From Deltaproteobacteria bacterium IMCC39146 (GTDB lineage Bacteria; Desulfobacterota; Desulfuromonadia; Desulfuromonadales; BM103), in contig JARUHP010000003.1 of NCBI GenBank assembly GCA_030005635.1, positions 124,001-188,000 of the forward strand: 64,000 nt of DNA, given 5' to 3'. The notes under the pieces are model-generated. The model saw only the letters and a program-made list of their open reading frames with translations. It made no database searches and was not told the origin of the DNA. Shown piece after piece: positions 26,141-33,750 of the stretch; position 1 is the stretch's first letter, and each line of letters opens with the position of its first letter. The position numbers and the translations under genes are program-made.

Positions 26141-28969
26141 TTAAAGTGCTTCCGCTGCTGCATCGACCAGGTAAAGGATCGAGCGGTAGGGGATATCGGA
26201 ATGAAGTGACAAGCCGATCTCACAGGTTTTGCTAGTGGAGTACCCTGCGTTGCAACCTTTGACTTGTTGTTTAAGGCCCTCCAGCGCGGAGGCATTGAGT
26301 TCGGGATAGTTGAACCCGCGATCGCCGGCAAAACCACAGCAATAAATATCTTCCGGGACAACGACCTCCGTTGCGCAAGCTTGGGCCAAGGCCGTAAGTT
26401 TGTCATCAAGCCCCATCTTACGAGCACTGCAGGTGACATGTAGAGCCACTTTGGTGTCAAGCGGGGTGAGTTTCAGTTTGTCCAGCAAAAACTCAAGAAC
26501 AAATTCAATCGGTTCATAGAGTTTCAGCGTGGTATCCAGATTCTCTTTCATGCGCAGCAAGCAGGGGCTGGTATCGCAGAGAACAGGAATCTTTCCATCG
26601 TCAGATGCTTTAATCAGCGCCCGGTTCAACTCATCACTCTTATCTTTAGCTTGTTTGAAAAATCCTTTACTCTCAAAGGCCTGCCCGCAGCAGAGACTCC
26701 CCAGGTTTTCTGGGTAGATGATGTGATAACCTGCTTTTTTCAAGAGTGAAATCGTTTTTTGTGGCAAGTCTTCAGGCTCTGATTCCGCTCGCGCTGGACC
26801 GCTCATACAGCGACTGGGGCAAGCCGGAAAATAAACCACCTGTAAAGGGTTGTCAGGATCAAAGGTTTCTGGTTTGATTTTTGCCACCCCTGAGGGCATT
26901 TCCCTGTTCCACAGCGGCAATTTATTGGCGGTTAGGGTGCGGGCTGTTGACGAAACTTTTTCCATAAACCCTGAGCCGGTCAGTTGATGAACCTTATCGA
27001 CCGTTTTTAAGGTTGTGTTAATTGTTCCCGCAACGCCCTTGAAATTTCTTGCGACCCAATCAGCAACCAGGTTGGCCAGATCGCCATTGGCTTCTTCACG
27101 GAGGGCTTTGACCAGCTTGCCGGTGTCAATACCCACTGGGCATTTTGTACTACACAAACCATCGGAAGCGCAGGTTTCTTGGCCTGGATATTGATAAGCC
27201 TTCAATAGCTTTTTGAGCTCGGCGGGATCTGCATTCGCTGCCATTTGACGGCTGATTTCACGGCGACTAACAATACGTTGACGAGGAGTAAAGGAGAGGT
27301 TGCGCGATGGGCAAACCGGTTCACAGAATCCGCATTCGATACATTTGTCAACCAGCTCATGGGTCGCTGGGAGTGGCTTAAGATTTTTGATGTGCGCTTC
27401 GGCATCGTCGTTGATAATGACGCCTGGATTCAATAATCCTTCCGGATCAAACAGGCTTTTGATCGCTTTCATCAATGTGTAGGCCGCTGTGCCCCATTCT
27501 TTTTCAACAAAGGGTGCCATGTTTCGCCCGGTGCCATGCTCAGCCTTGAGCGAACCGTCGTACTTTTCAACGACCATGTTGACGACTTCATCCATAAAAT
27601 CACGGTAGCGAACAACCTGCTCTTCATGCGAAAAATCCTGTGTAAAGACAAAATGCAGGTTACCTTCAAGGGCATGACCAAAGATGATCGCTTCCTCATA
27701 GTGATATTTTTTAAACAGATTCTGCAGGTCGAGCGCGGCAGCGGCCAGATGCTGATGGGGGAAGGCGACGTCTTCGATAATGACAGTGGTTCCGGTCTCG
27801 CGCATAGCACCAATTGCGGGAAAGAGACCTTTGCGGATTTTCCAGTAAATTGTGTATTCAGAAGGATTGTCAGTAAATTCAATCGGCCTGACAGTTTTTA
27901 TTTTTCCCAATGCTGCGCTAATTTTTTCAATCTGGCTCTTCAGCTTTTTAGCACTGGTGGCTCGGGTTTCGACCAGCAGCGCGGTGACGCCTTTTTTCAG
28001 GCCGGCCAGATAATCGGGCATGCCCGCTTCATCTTCGACCGATGCCATGGCGGCACGGTCCATCAATTCGGCTGCGGCAACGGGTAACCCATCCCGAAGA
28101 ATAGGCACGGCGCTGCAGGCCGTGGGAACATCGGGAAATAGAATCAGCGCGCTGGCCTTATGTTGATGTTCAACGACAGTTTTATAAACCACCTCGGAAA
28201 TGAAACCGAGAGTTCCCTCTGATCCGACCATCAATTGCTGCATGATATCAAAAGGATCGCTGAAGTCGATCAGGGCGTTCAAGCTGTAGCCAGTGGTGTT
28301 TTTGATTTTGAACTTGTAGCGAATGCGTTCATTTAATTCATTGTCAGCCAGAATGTTGTGACGCAGATCAGTGAGGCCCTTGAGGAGCTGTGCGTGACTG
28401 CGTTTGAAATCTGCCCGGCTTTTGTCATTGCTGGTGTCGACAATGGTGCCATCGACGAGAATCAGCCGCAAACTGTCGAGGGTCTGATAACTGTTTTCGG
28501 CCACTCCGCAACACATCCCGCTGGCATTATTGGCGATAATCCCGCCTATCTTTGCACTGTCGATGGAAGCTGGATCAGGGCCAATTTTTTTACCGAACTC
28601 GGCGAGGAAGCGATTGGCCTGACTGCCGATAATTCCAGGCTGCAGCTGGATTTTTTTCGCATTGTCAAAAATTTTATAGTTCTGCCAGCCTTTGCCCAGG
28701 CGCACAAGAATACTGTCAGTTATCGCTTGACCGGAGAGACTGGTTCCGGCGGCCCGGAAGGTGACCGGGAGCCGACGTTGGCTTGCCTCATGAAGAATCA
28801 GTTGAACTTCTCCTTCCGTTTCAACATTAATGACAATCTTTGGAATCAGGCGGTAGAAGCTGGCATCGGTTCCGAATGCTACGGTTAAAAGTGGATCAGT
28901 GATCAGCCTCTGCTTGGAAATAGTTTTCTCGATTTTTTTATAAAAATCCTGATATTCGGTTGGAAGCAT
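26141..28969 (-). CDS. FAD and iron-sulfur D-lactate dehydrogenase type protein
   Basis: 942 residues from the ATG at 28969, chosen because AAAGGAGATATA lies just before it (an open frame continues 69 codons upstream without support). Order of parts: FAD-binding PCMH domain (about 40-260, RAAGTSLSGQAITDSIL), FAD-linked oxidase C-terminal domain (about 270-530), two ferredoxin motifs (CIECGFCEPVCP and CASDGLCSTKCP, about 545-620) and two CCG domains (CCGQAFESKG, CCGFAGDRGF). This is the architecture of respiratory D-lactate dehydrogenases fused to a GlpC/LldE-like iron-sulfur half, passing electrons to quinone or cytochrome c at the membrane. Glycolate or another 2-hydroxy acid is possible. 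The LarA-family gene at 18317 fits lactate use. Confidence 0.88.
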   Translation of the reverse strand: MLPTEYQDFYKKIEKTISKQRLITDPLLTVAFGTDASFYRLIPKIVINVETEGEVQLILHEASQRRLPVTFRAAGTSLSGQAITDSILVRLGKGWQNYKIFDNAKKIQLQPGIIGSQANRFLAEFGKKIGPDPASIDSAKIGGIIANNASGMCCGVAENSYQTLDSLRLILVDGTIVDTSNDKSRADFKRSHAQLLKGLTDLRHNILADNELNERIRYKFKIKNTTGYSLNALIDFSDPFDIMQQLMVGSEGTLGFISEVVYKTVVEHQHKASALILFPDVPTACSAVPILRDGLPVAAAELMDRAAMASVEDEAGMPDYLAGLKKGVTALLVETRATSAKKLKSQIEKISAALGKIKTVRPIEFTDNPSEYTIYWKIRKGLFPAIGAMRETGTTVIIEDVAFPHQHLAAAALDLQNLFKKYHYEEAIIFGHALEGNLHFVFTQDFSHEEQVVRYRDFMDEVVNMVVEKYDGSLKAEHGTGRNMAPFVEKEWGTAAYTLMKAIKSLFDPEGLLNPGVIINDDAEAHIKNLKPLPATHELVDKCIECGFCEPVCPSRNLSFTPRQRIVSRREISRQMAANADPAELKKLLKAYQYPGQETCASDGLCSTKCPVGIDTGKLVKALREEANGDLANLVADWVARNFKGVAGTINTTLKTVDKVHQLTGSGFMEKVSSTARTLTANKLPLWNREMPSGVAKIKPETFDPDNPLQVVYFPACPSRCMSGPARAESEPEDLPQKTISLLKKAGYHIIYPENLGSLCCGQAFESKGFFKQAKDKSDELNRALIKASDDGKIPVLCDTSPCLLRMKENLDTTLKLYEPIEFVLEFLLDKLKLTPLDTKVALHVTCSARKMGLDDKLTALAQACATEVVVPEDIYCCGFAGDRGFNYPELNASALEGLKQQVKGCNAGYSTSKTCEIGLSLHSDIPYRSILYLVDAAAEAL

Positions 28970-29238
28970 TATATCTCCTTTAGGGCTGGAGCAGGAACAT
29001 GTGGTTCCTGCGATTCTAACAGAAATATGACCGAAGTGGTAATGTTGGCAGTTGAAATTAGTTTCCTGGGGAGGATTATTCAATAACCAGGGAATCTCCT
29101 TTCGACGGCGTTCCTCATAGCTTTTGATGAGTTTTGGCCACCTACTCGATTCTGTGTGGCCTTCCCTGTCTGACAAGGTTTGTGAGAAACCATTTTATTG
29201 ATCTGATTTTACTACAACAAGGTAATGTGAAGATCCTC

Positions 29239-29269
29239 TTGACTAGCCAAGGCTTAATTATGATATAAA
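29239..29269 (+). promoter_or_regulatory. Promoter of the first small paralogue gene
   Basis: TTGACT at 29239-29244 and an AT-rich -10 region (GATATAAA, 29262-29269) about 17-19 bases on, 26 bases before the start codon. The leader is therefore very short. Confidence 0.5.
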
Positions 29270-29294
29270 TAGTCATAGTTAAGCGAGGGCAGAT

Positions 29295-29537
29295 ATGTTT
29301 CACAACATAAAATCAAGAGAACCCAAGTGTCGAATTGATGTAATCATGGCTGATGGTATTCACCATCACGTCACACCCAGAGTCCTTGATATATTACTCG
29401 ACAGTAATCGAGTTGCAAAATTTAAGCGATCGGGCAGGTGGGTGACTGTTGACGTTGATCTCGTTCGGGCTAAGCACAGTCATGATTATTGTCCCCTCCA
29501 CTATGGCCCTGATAGGCGGGCTTCTTCTTTGTTGTAA
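29295..29537 (+). CDS. Small DG...RS-GW...RR family protein, paralogue 1
   Basis: 80 residues. Together with the proteins at 30659, 31201 and 31429 it forms a family with the shared pattern DG-x5-V-x-P-x2-LD-x2-L, then F-x-RS-x2-W-V-x-V, then a variable basic stretch and (Y/H)-x-G-x-(D/E)RR near the end. Here these are ADGIHHHVTPRVLDILL, KFKRSGRWVTV and HYGPDRR. No signal peptide, no membrane segment, no known function; the size and sharp conservation suggest a small binding or regulatory protein. GAGGGCAG precedes the ATG and a good promoter lies close upstream. It is more diverged than paralogues 2 and 3. Confidence 0.65.
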   Translation: MFHNIKSREPKCRIDVIMADGIHHHVTPRVLDILLDSNRVAKFKRSGRWVTVDVDLVRAKHSHDYCPLHYGPDRRASSLL

Positions 29538-29540
29538 ACC

Positions 29541-29607
29541 GGTGTAGCACAAGAACCATGAAGCCAAAGATTCGGCCAACTCGGTTTATTCCTTGGTGGC
29601 CATTCCT
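29541..29607 (+). repeat. Dispersed terminator-type repeat, hairpin-only copy
   Basis: Contains the arms GGCCAACTCGG and CCTTGGTGGCC (about 29574-29601), directly behind paralogue 1 and directly before a second, fuller copy. It can terminate that gene. Confidence 0.6.
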
Positions 29608-29610
29608 GTA

Positions 29611-29708
29611 AATCACAACTTCCGAGAAGGAAATCGGCTTCTTTAGATAGAGCCACTTCGGCAGCCAAAACAATGACCAACAGGGCTCAATTCTTGATGT
29701 CCTTTTCT
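29611..29708 (+). repeat. Dispersed terminator-type repeat, copy 4
   Basis: AATCACAACTTCCGAGAAGG, AATCGGCTTCTTTAGATAGAG, then ATGACCAACAGGG...TTCTTGATGTCC with a weakened hairpin and TTTTCTCTT. It is the second in a row after paralogue 1. Confidence 0.65.
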
Positions 29709-29726
29709 CTTCACGGCAACTGATCA

Positions 29727-29845
29727 AAAAAGCCCCGCTCTCGGAGGGGGTACGGAGCAGGGCAAGTTCTTTGTGTCTTAAAAGGAGGGAAATGCAAAGG
29801 CAGCAGAGTTGTTTAACCCTTAACACTCTTTGAAGTTTTGTCTAC
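29727..29845 (+). repeat. Second dispersed repeat family, copy B
   Basis: Hairpin GCCCCGCTC with GAGCAGGGC around a GGGGG-containing loop, then TCTTTGTGTCTTAAAAGGA and GCAAAGGCAGCAGAGTTGTTTAA, then AACACTCTTTGAAG. Aligned with 25866-25980, both could encode a short peptide ending RQQSCL...NTL at the same stop, but only copy B has an ATG (about 29791) behind AGGAGG, so coding is uncertain. Confidence 0.65.
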
Positions 29846-29867
29846 CGATAGAGTCGGAATCTTCCTG

Positions 29868-29975
29868 TAAGTCACGACTTGCGAGAAGAAAATCGGTTTC
29901 TTATTGATAAAGGTATTCAGGAAGCGGTTTAACCAACAAAGCTATGGCCATCCGGAGTTGATCAAGATGGACAAT
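29868..29975 (+). repeat. Dispersed terminator-type repeat, copy 5
   Basis: GTAAGTCACGACTTGCGAGAAG, AAATCGGTTTCTTATTGATA and TTCAGGAAG are all present; the hairpin (GGCCATCCGG with CAAGATGGAC) is decayed. It lies between the second-family copy B and the convergent lipoprotein gene. Confidence 0.65.
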
Positions 29976-30000
29976 CTTCATGGTTGGTAACAACAGAGAT

Positions 30001-30276
30001 TTACTTGTCAGTAATTATAAAGCCCATGTTGCCAATCATTACTTTCTCGTTCTTGTCTCCCAACCAAAGACGAACAGAACGTTCCCCCACCAGTTCAAAT
30101 CGCATGCTTTCGTCTTCAATAGTAGCGACCTTATTGCCAGCTTCGGTAAAAACCTCAACAACCCGGTGTGTACCTATCGTGTCAGCTTTCAGATCATAAG
30201 CCTTCTGTTGGGCACTTTCACAACCGACTAAAAATATGAGAGGAACCATCAAACAAACCATTAATAATTTCTTCAT
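30001..30276 (-). CDS. Small lipoprotein of unknown function
   Basis: 91 residues from the ATG at 30276 (MKKLLMVCLMVPLIFLVGCE); an ATG two codons upstream sits on top of the ribosome site AAAGGG, so the inner one is preferred. The lipobox is LVGC. The mature part of about 73 residues looks like a small beta-rich domain (TEAGNKVATIEDESMRFELV, VRLWLGDKNEKVMIG). It stands alone on the minus strand inside the repeat-rich zone. No function is recognised. Confidence 0.75.
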   Translation of the reverse strand: MKKLLMVCLMVPLIFLVGCESAQQKAYDLKADTIGTHRVVEVFTEAGNKVATIEDESMRFELVGERSVRLWLGDKNEKVMIGNMGFIITDK

Positions 30277-30570
30277 CGTCATCCCTTTCTATGAATCAAG
30301 TAAGGCTTTAACCTACCACAACTTGAATGAAATTTTTGTTAAAGATATTGCGTTGATTACTACATATCTTCTTATAAACCAGCGGTAGTAGGAAATTCGT
30401 GTTTAGAGCAACCTAATAGCCACGAAACAATGGTGGAAAACAAATAAGAATCTAACACCTTTGACCTTATCAGATTCATGGTGTAAATTAATTGTGAAAT
30501 GTTTGATGAGTTCTATGGGGGATGAAAATGATCAACAGTCTTGCAGAGATTTATATAAGGAGAATCTGAG

Positions 30571-30606
30571 CCGCTGTTGTTACTTTAATTGCTGACCAGC
30601 GGTTTT
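30571..30606 (+). promoter_or_regulatory. Leader hairpin with T-run before paralogue 2
   Basis: CCGCTG (30571-30576) pairs with CAGCGG (30597-30602), followed by TTTTGTC. The segment TTGCTGACC-GCGGTTTTGTCGT recurs before paralogue 3 at the same place, so it looks like a conserved attenuator or terminator in the leader. Confidence 0.5.
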
Positions 30607-30658
30607 GTCGTCTGTGTTTGTTGCTTCTGTTCTGGGATATAGGGGAAAGGAGTAAACC

Positions 30659-30961
30659 ATGCTCATACGGGTTAGGTACGATGATGGCAGGCTCGACATG
30701 GTCAAACCGCAGTTGCTAGACAAACTGCTGGAGGCAAATAACGTGACTAGCTTCATGCGCTCAGAGGGTTGGGCTGTAGTAGGTCGTGACATTATTAGAA
30801 GTCATCGTCGTTCAAAAGGTTACGATGGGGCAGATCGCCGAGCTTTTTATTTATTAAATGTTCCGTTGGAGCGGAAGTCGGTGCTGAGGTTACTGATAGC
30901 TGTTACCTGGGTCGCTGGCCCGTTGGTTCTTATCTCTATTATGTTGTCGGGGTTGTTGTGA
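30659..30961 (+). CDS. Small DG...RS-GW...RR family protein with C-terminal membrane helix, paralogue 2
   Basis: 100 residues. The first 73 match the family (DDGRLDMVKPQLLDKLLEAN, FMRSEGWAVVGRDIIR, YDGADRR) and share with paralogue 3 the start MLIRV and most of the core. Uniquely, it continues into a hydrophobic tail (about 76-100, LLIAVTWVAGPLVLISIML), so the family domain would face the cytoplasm at the inner membrane. AAAGGAG precedes the ATG. The leader has a terminator-like hairpin shared with paralogue 3, pointing to common regulation after a local duplication. Confidence 0.75.
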   Translation: MLIRVRYDDGRLDMVKPQLLDKLLEANNVTSFMRSEGWAVVGRDIIRSHRRSKGYDGADRRAFYLLNVPLERKSVLRLLIAVTWVAGPLVLISIMLSGLL

Positions 30962-31100
30962 AAACCTCAACTGAGCTGCACTCCGTAACCCTTGTCTGGC
31001 CTATTAGAGAGTTCTAAGTTGTTCGCATTGTTTTCTTGAAACATTCCTTTGGTGATGGAAATGGTCGATAGAAACGCAGAAATAAACTCGCTAGAACTTA

Positions 31101-31138
31101 AACCGCTGATGTTGGCTTATTGCTGACCGGCGGTTTTG
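31101..31138 (+). promoter_or_regulatory. Leader hairpin with T-run before paralogue 3
   Basis: AACCGC (31101-31106) pairs with GCGGTT (31130-31135), followed by a T-rich tail. The apical part and tail match the leader of paralogue 2, although the outer stem sequence has changed while pairing is kept. Confidence 0.5.
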
Positions 31139-31200
31139 TCGTTTCTGTGTCTGACATTGATTGTCAGTTTGAGCTCTAAACCCACAAGAAGGAGAACATC

Positions 31201-31392
31201 ATGCTAATACGTGTCATGTTCGATGATGGGAGGTTTGACATGGTTAAGCCACCTTTGCTAGACAATCTTCTAGAGGAGCAGAAATTGACCAGTTTTATGC
31301 GCTCAGGTGGTTGGGCCATTGTAGCCCGTGATAATATTCGCAACGGCAATAAGTCACAAACACACCAAGGAGCAGAGCGTCGAGCTTGTTAA
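31201..31392 (+). CDS. Small DG...RS-GW...RR family protein, paralogue 3
   Basis: 63 residues, the shortest member and close to a minimal family domain: MLIRVMFDDGRFDMVKPPLL, then FMRSGGWAIVARDNIR and a final GAERRAC. It is clearly a recent duplicate of paralogue 2 minus the membrane tail. GAAGGAGAACATC precedes the ATG. Paralogue 4 starts 36 bases after its stop, and the two are probably one transcript. Confidence 0.75.
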   Translation: MLIRVMFDDGRFDMVKPPLLDNLLEEQKLTSFMRSGGWAIVARDNIRNGNKSQTHQGAERRAC

Positions 31393-31428
31393 GTAAGAGC
31401 AAACCTTTTGCCACTCATGGAGGCATAG

Positions 31429-31665
31429 ATGCTTGACCGAAGAGGCCATAGCGGCGGATTATCTCCTATTGAAACAATCTTGCACGACGGGACTTTTCAC
31501 ATGTTTACACCTCAGGTGCTTGATGTAATGCTTGCAAACAGTCAAGTATCGAGATTTATGCGTTCTCGCGGATGGGTGACTGTTGGCGCTGAGTCAGTAA
31601 GAGTCAGAAGTAGACGTGATCCTAATGCGTTCTATCATGGTACGGAGCGGCGATCTGTAAAGTGA
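31429..31665 (+). CDS. Small DG...RS-GW...RR family protein, paralogue 4
   Basis: 78 residues with an extra N-terminal dozen (MLDRRGHSGGLSPIE). The core reads HDGTFHMFTPQVLDVMLANS, RFMRSRGWVTVGAESVR and YHGTERRSVK. In the DG region it is closer to paralogue 1 than to 2 or 3, so the cluster holds at least two subtypes. GGAGG lies 8 bases before the ATG. No terminator with a strong T-run follows directly; a repeat fragment lies 80 bases on. Confidence 0.72.
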   Translation: MLDRRGHSGGLSPIETILHDGTFHMFTPQVLDVMLANSQVSRFMRSRGWVTVGAESVRVRSRRDPNAFYHGTERRSVK

Positions 31666-31948
31666 ATGCGTGCCATTACATGAATCTTTATGAAAATGCA
31701 CCCTAAGCTTTTAGACTTTACTGCCTCGCTAATGTTCCTAAAAATAACGACTGCCGAGAAGAAAAACGGCTTATTATTCCCCTGTGGCCTTTGTCGTAGG
31801 TCAGGGTTTGTAGCATTTAGCGCTATGACTCATCCTGTTTTAACAAGTCCTTTCTCTTCTGTAAAAATTCAGTGCCAGATCAAGACAACACAAAATATGC
31901 TGAATTTGACTCGCAGTCGAATAGATGTTAGCTTAAACACTCCTTAAG
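31666..31948. repeat. Intergenic region with fragment of the dispersed repeat and a possible promoter
   Basis: ATAACGACTGCCGAGAAG and AAACGGCTTATTATT (31744-31780) are the head and middle of the dispersed repeat, ending in a degenerate hairpin remnant (CTGTGGCC). At 31906-31911 TTGACT with TTAGCT/TAGCTT 16-17 bases on could drive the structured RNA starting near 31948. No gene is supported. Confidence 0.45.
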
Positions 31949-32191
31949 TCTTGGCGGCGTTCTCCTTCCGAACGAACCGACCAAAGACTCGCAAACGAGG
32001 TGGACCGTTGTTACCCATGGTAATTCCGGGACGAACCCTCACTCTTTAGGGTAGCACTGGCTTGAAGCGTTCCACTTTAAGACCGGGTGCAAGTGGCCCT
32101 ACCTAAAAAAATCATCAATCATCGCCACCTTTAGACACTCTGTTGTCTGACGTCTTTCTACCTTTGCTACGGGAATCCTCCCGTTGTTTTT
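31948..32191 (+). ncRNA. Highly structured leader RNA or small RNA before the KamA-like gene
   Basis: Several clean hairpins follow each other: GTCTTGG (31948-31954) with CCAAAGAC (31981-31988, one bulge) enclosing CGTTC/GAACG; CTCG-CAAA-CGAG (31988-31999); ACCCT/AGGGT (32035-32052); CCACTT/AAGTGG (32072-32096); and finally ACGGGA-ATCC-TCCCGT (32169-32184) followed by TGTTTTT, a rho-independent terminator. The KamA-like gene begins 110 bases later. This is either a riboswitch/attenuator leader or a free small RNA. It does not match any class I recognise, including the lysine riboswitch. Confidence 0.55.
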
Positions 32192-32301
32192 CCTTGTACT
32201 CGTCTGCTACAGGTGTCGCTGTCGTAACGTCATCATAACCCTATTTGGTTGGGCATGGCGCGTAATGGCAGAACTCATCAACCTGTAGGAGACAAAGGAC
32301 A

Positions 32302-33417
32302 ATGCCCATTTATTCAAACTCACAACAGGTAATCGCTGAACAAAAAGAAGACTGGCAAAACCAACTTGTTAATTTTGTAAACACCACCGAGCAATTGGAA
32401 GAATACATCAATCTTACCGCCGAGGAACGTAGCGTTCTATGCGCTAACAAAACGACTTGGGGGACAACGCCTTACTTTGCTTCGCTAATGGACCCAGATG
32501 ACCCCTCTTGCCCGATTCGTAAACAGGTCATTCCATCCCGTGAGGAGCAAGTAAATGTCCATGGTATGGAAAACTACCTGGTATGGAAGGAAAACCGCGA
32601 CAATGATGAAAACAGGCCGGACACTATCGCTCGCCAATACGAAGACCGTGTCGCCTTCACTGTAACCCAGAACTGCGGAGTATATTGCCGGCACTGCTTT
32701 CGTAAGGAGCTGGTTGTAGATGGCGACCTTGAGCTTGATTTCAATGTTGAGGATGGACTGGACTGGATCGCAATGCACCCCGAGGTTCGTGATGTCTTAA
32801 TTACCGGAGGAGATCCACTGTTGCTCCCGGACGAGCAGATTGCTTATCTGATCGAACGCCTGCGAGGAATTTCGCACATCGAAATAATCCGTATCGGGTC
32901 ACGTGTGCCAATCGTGTTGCCACAAAGGATCACCGAAAATCTCAAGAAAATCCTTGGCGAGTATCACAACGTACCAATCTGGATCAATACCCAGTGCAAT
33001 CATCCCAAAGAGCTTACCGAAGAAGTGGCCTGGGCCGTTTACGACTTGATGACTTGTGGTATCAATGTTGGTAACCAAGCCGTGCTTCTCAAAGGGATCA
33101 ACGATGACGTAGAAACTTTCAGAGAACTACACTTGAAACTGTTAAAAGTAAGGATCAAGCCATATTATATCTTTTACTGTGAGGCCGCTCCTGGTATCGA
33201 CCATTTCAGGACTTCGGTAGAAAAAGGTGCGGAACTGATACGTGATGCACTACGTGGTCACACCACCGGACTGGCTCAACCGATGTCTGTTGTCGCAACC
33301 AATATCGGTAAAATTCCGCTGATGCCGGACTATTATATCAAAGACAAAAATGCACGAGAATATACCTTGAGCAACCATAAAGGCCAGGTGACAAAAATAC
33401 CGAACATCCCTGAATAG
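32302..33417 (+). CDS. KamA-family radical SAM aminomutase-like enzyme
   Basis: 371 residues. The radical SAM motif is CGVYCRHCFRK (CxxxCxxC at about residues 127-134). Other family blocks: PYFASLMDPDDPSCPIRKQ, VRDVLITGGDPLLL, IRIGSRVPIVLPQRI, NQAVLLKGINDD, RIKPYYIFYCE and HFRTSV. This is the lysine 2,3-aminomutase fold, with PLP Lys expected in the C-terminal MPDYYI region. The two Asp residues that hold lysine in KamA (in QCD and VVDAPG) are replaced by YCE and VVATN, so the substrate is probably not free lysine. It lacks an ablB partner gene, and it is longer than EpmB. A structured leader precedes it; AGGAGACAAAGGAC lies before the ATG. Confidence 0.82.
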   Translation: MPIYSNSQQVIAEQKEDWQNQLVNFVNTTEQLEEYINLTAEERSVLCANKTTWGTTPYFASLMDPDDPSCPIRKQVIPSREEQVNVHGMENYLVWKENRDNDENRPDTIARQYEDRVAFTVTQNCGVYCRHCFRKELVVDGDLELDFNVEDGLDWIAMHPEVRDVLITGGDPLLLPDEQIAYLIERLRGISHIEIIRIGSRVPIVLPQRITENLKKILGEYHNVPIWINTQCNHPKELTEEVAWAVYDLMTCGINVGNQAVLLKGINDDVETFRELHLKLLKVRIKPYYIFYCEAAPGIDHFRTSVEKGAELIRDALRGHTTGLAQPMSVVATNIGKIPLMPDYYIKDKNAREYTLSNHKGQVTKIPNIPE

Positions 33418-33500
33418 AGATAGGGATGGCCCGCCAACGGTGAAACCGGTCTGTTATCAAGAGGATAAAATCACCGTTGAGCAGGATGATCCAAATACTC

Positions 33501-33605
33501 ATAAGTCACCGCTCCTGAGAAGAAAAAGGGCCTCTTATTGATAGAGGCCTTTAGTCGACGAAATTATGGCCACCAGGGTTTGCTCCTTGGTGGCCTTTTC
33601 TCTTG
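33501..33605 (+). repeat. Dispersed terminator-type repeat, copy 6
   Basis: ATAAGTCACCGCTCCTGAG, AAGGGCCTCTTATTGATAGAGG and TTTAGTC, then a full hairpin at 33569-33596 (GGCCACCAGGG with CTCCTTGGTGGCC) and TTTTCTCTT. It lies 80 bases behind the KamA-like gene and would terminate it. Confidence 0.8.
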
Positions 33606-33684
33606 AATCTCAGGTTGGCTTTTGTGCTACAGTAAATATACCTCAATAGCAAAAGAGGTCTAACAGGAAGAGGAGGAAGATTTT

Positions 33685-33735
33685 ATGCTAGTCTCTGATC
33701 CGCCTGACCAATTAAGAAAAGCATCATCAATCTAA
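33685..33735 (+). CDS. Possible 16-codon leader peptide
   Basis: AGGAGG at 33671-33676 is ideally placed before ATG 33685, which opens a 16-codon frame (MLVSDPPDQLRKASSI, stop 33733-33735). Three hairpins including a terminator follow from 33751. It may be a leader peptide of an attenuator, the start of a decayed gene, or chance. Confidence 0.3.
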   Translation: MLVSDPPDQLRKASSI

Positions 33736-33750
33736 AAGTAGCTAAAGCTT

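Noticed and set aside
31690-31947. 85-codon plus-strand ORF after paralogue 4
   Set aside because: It runs through a repeat fragment, lacks the small-family motifs and has no convincing ribosome site.
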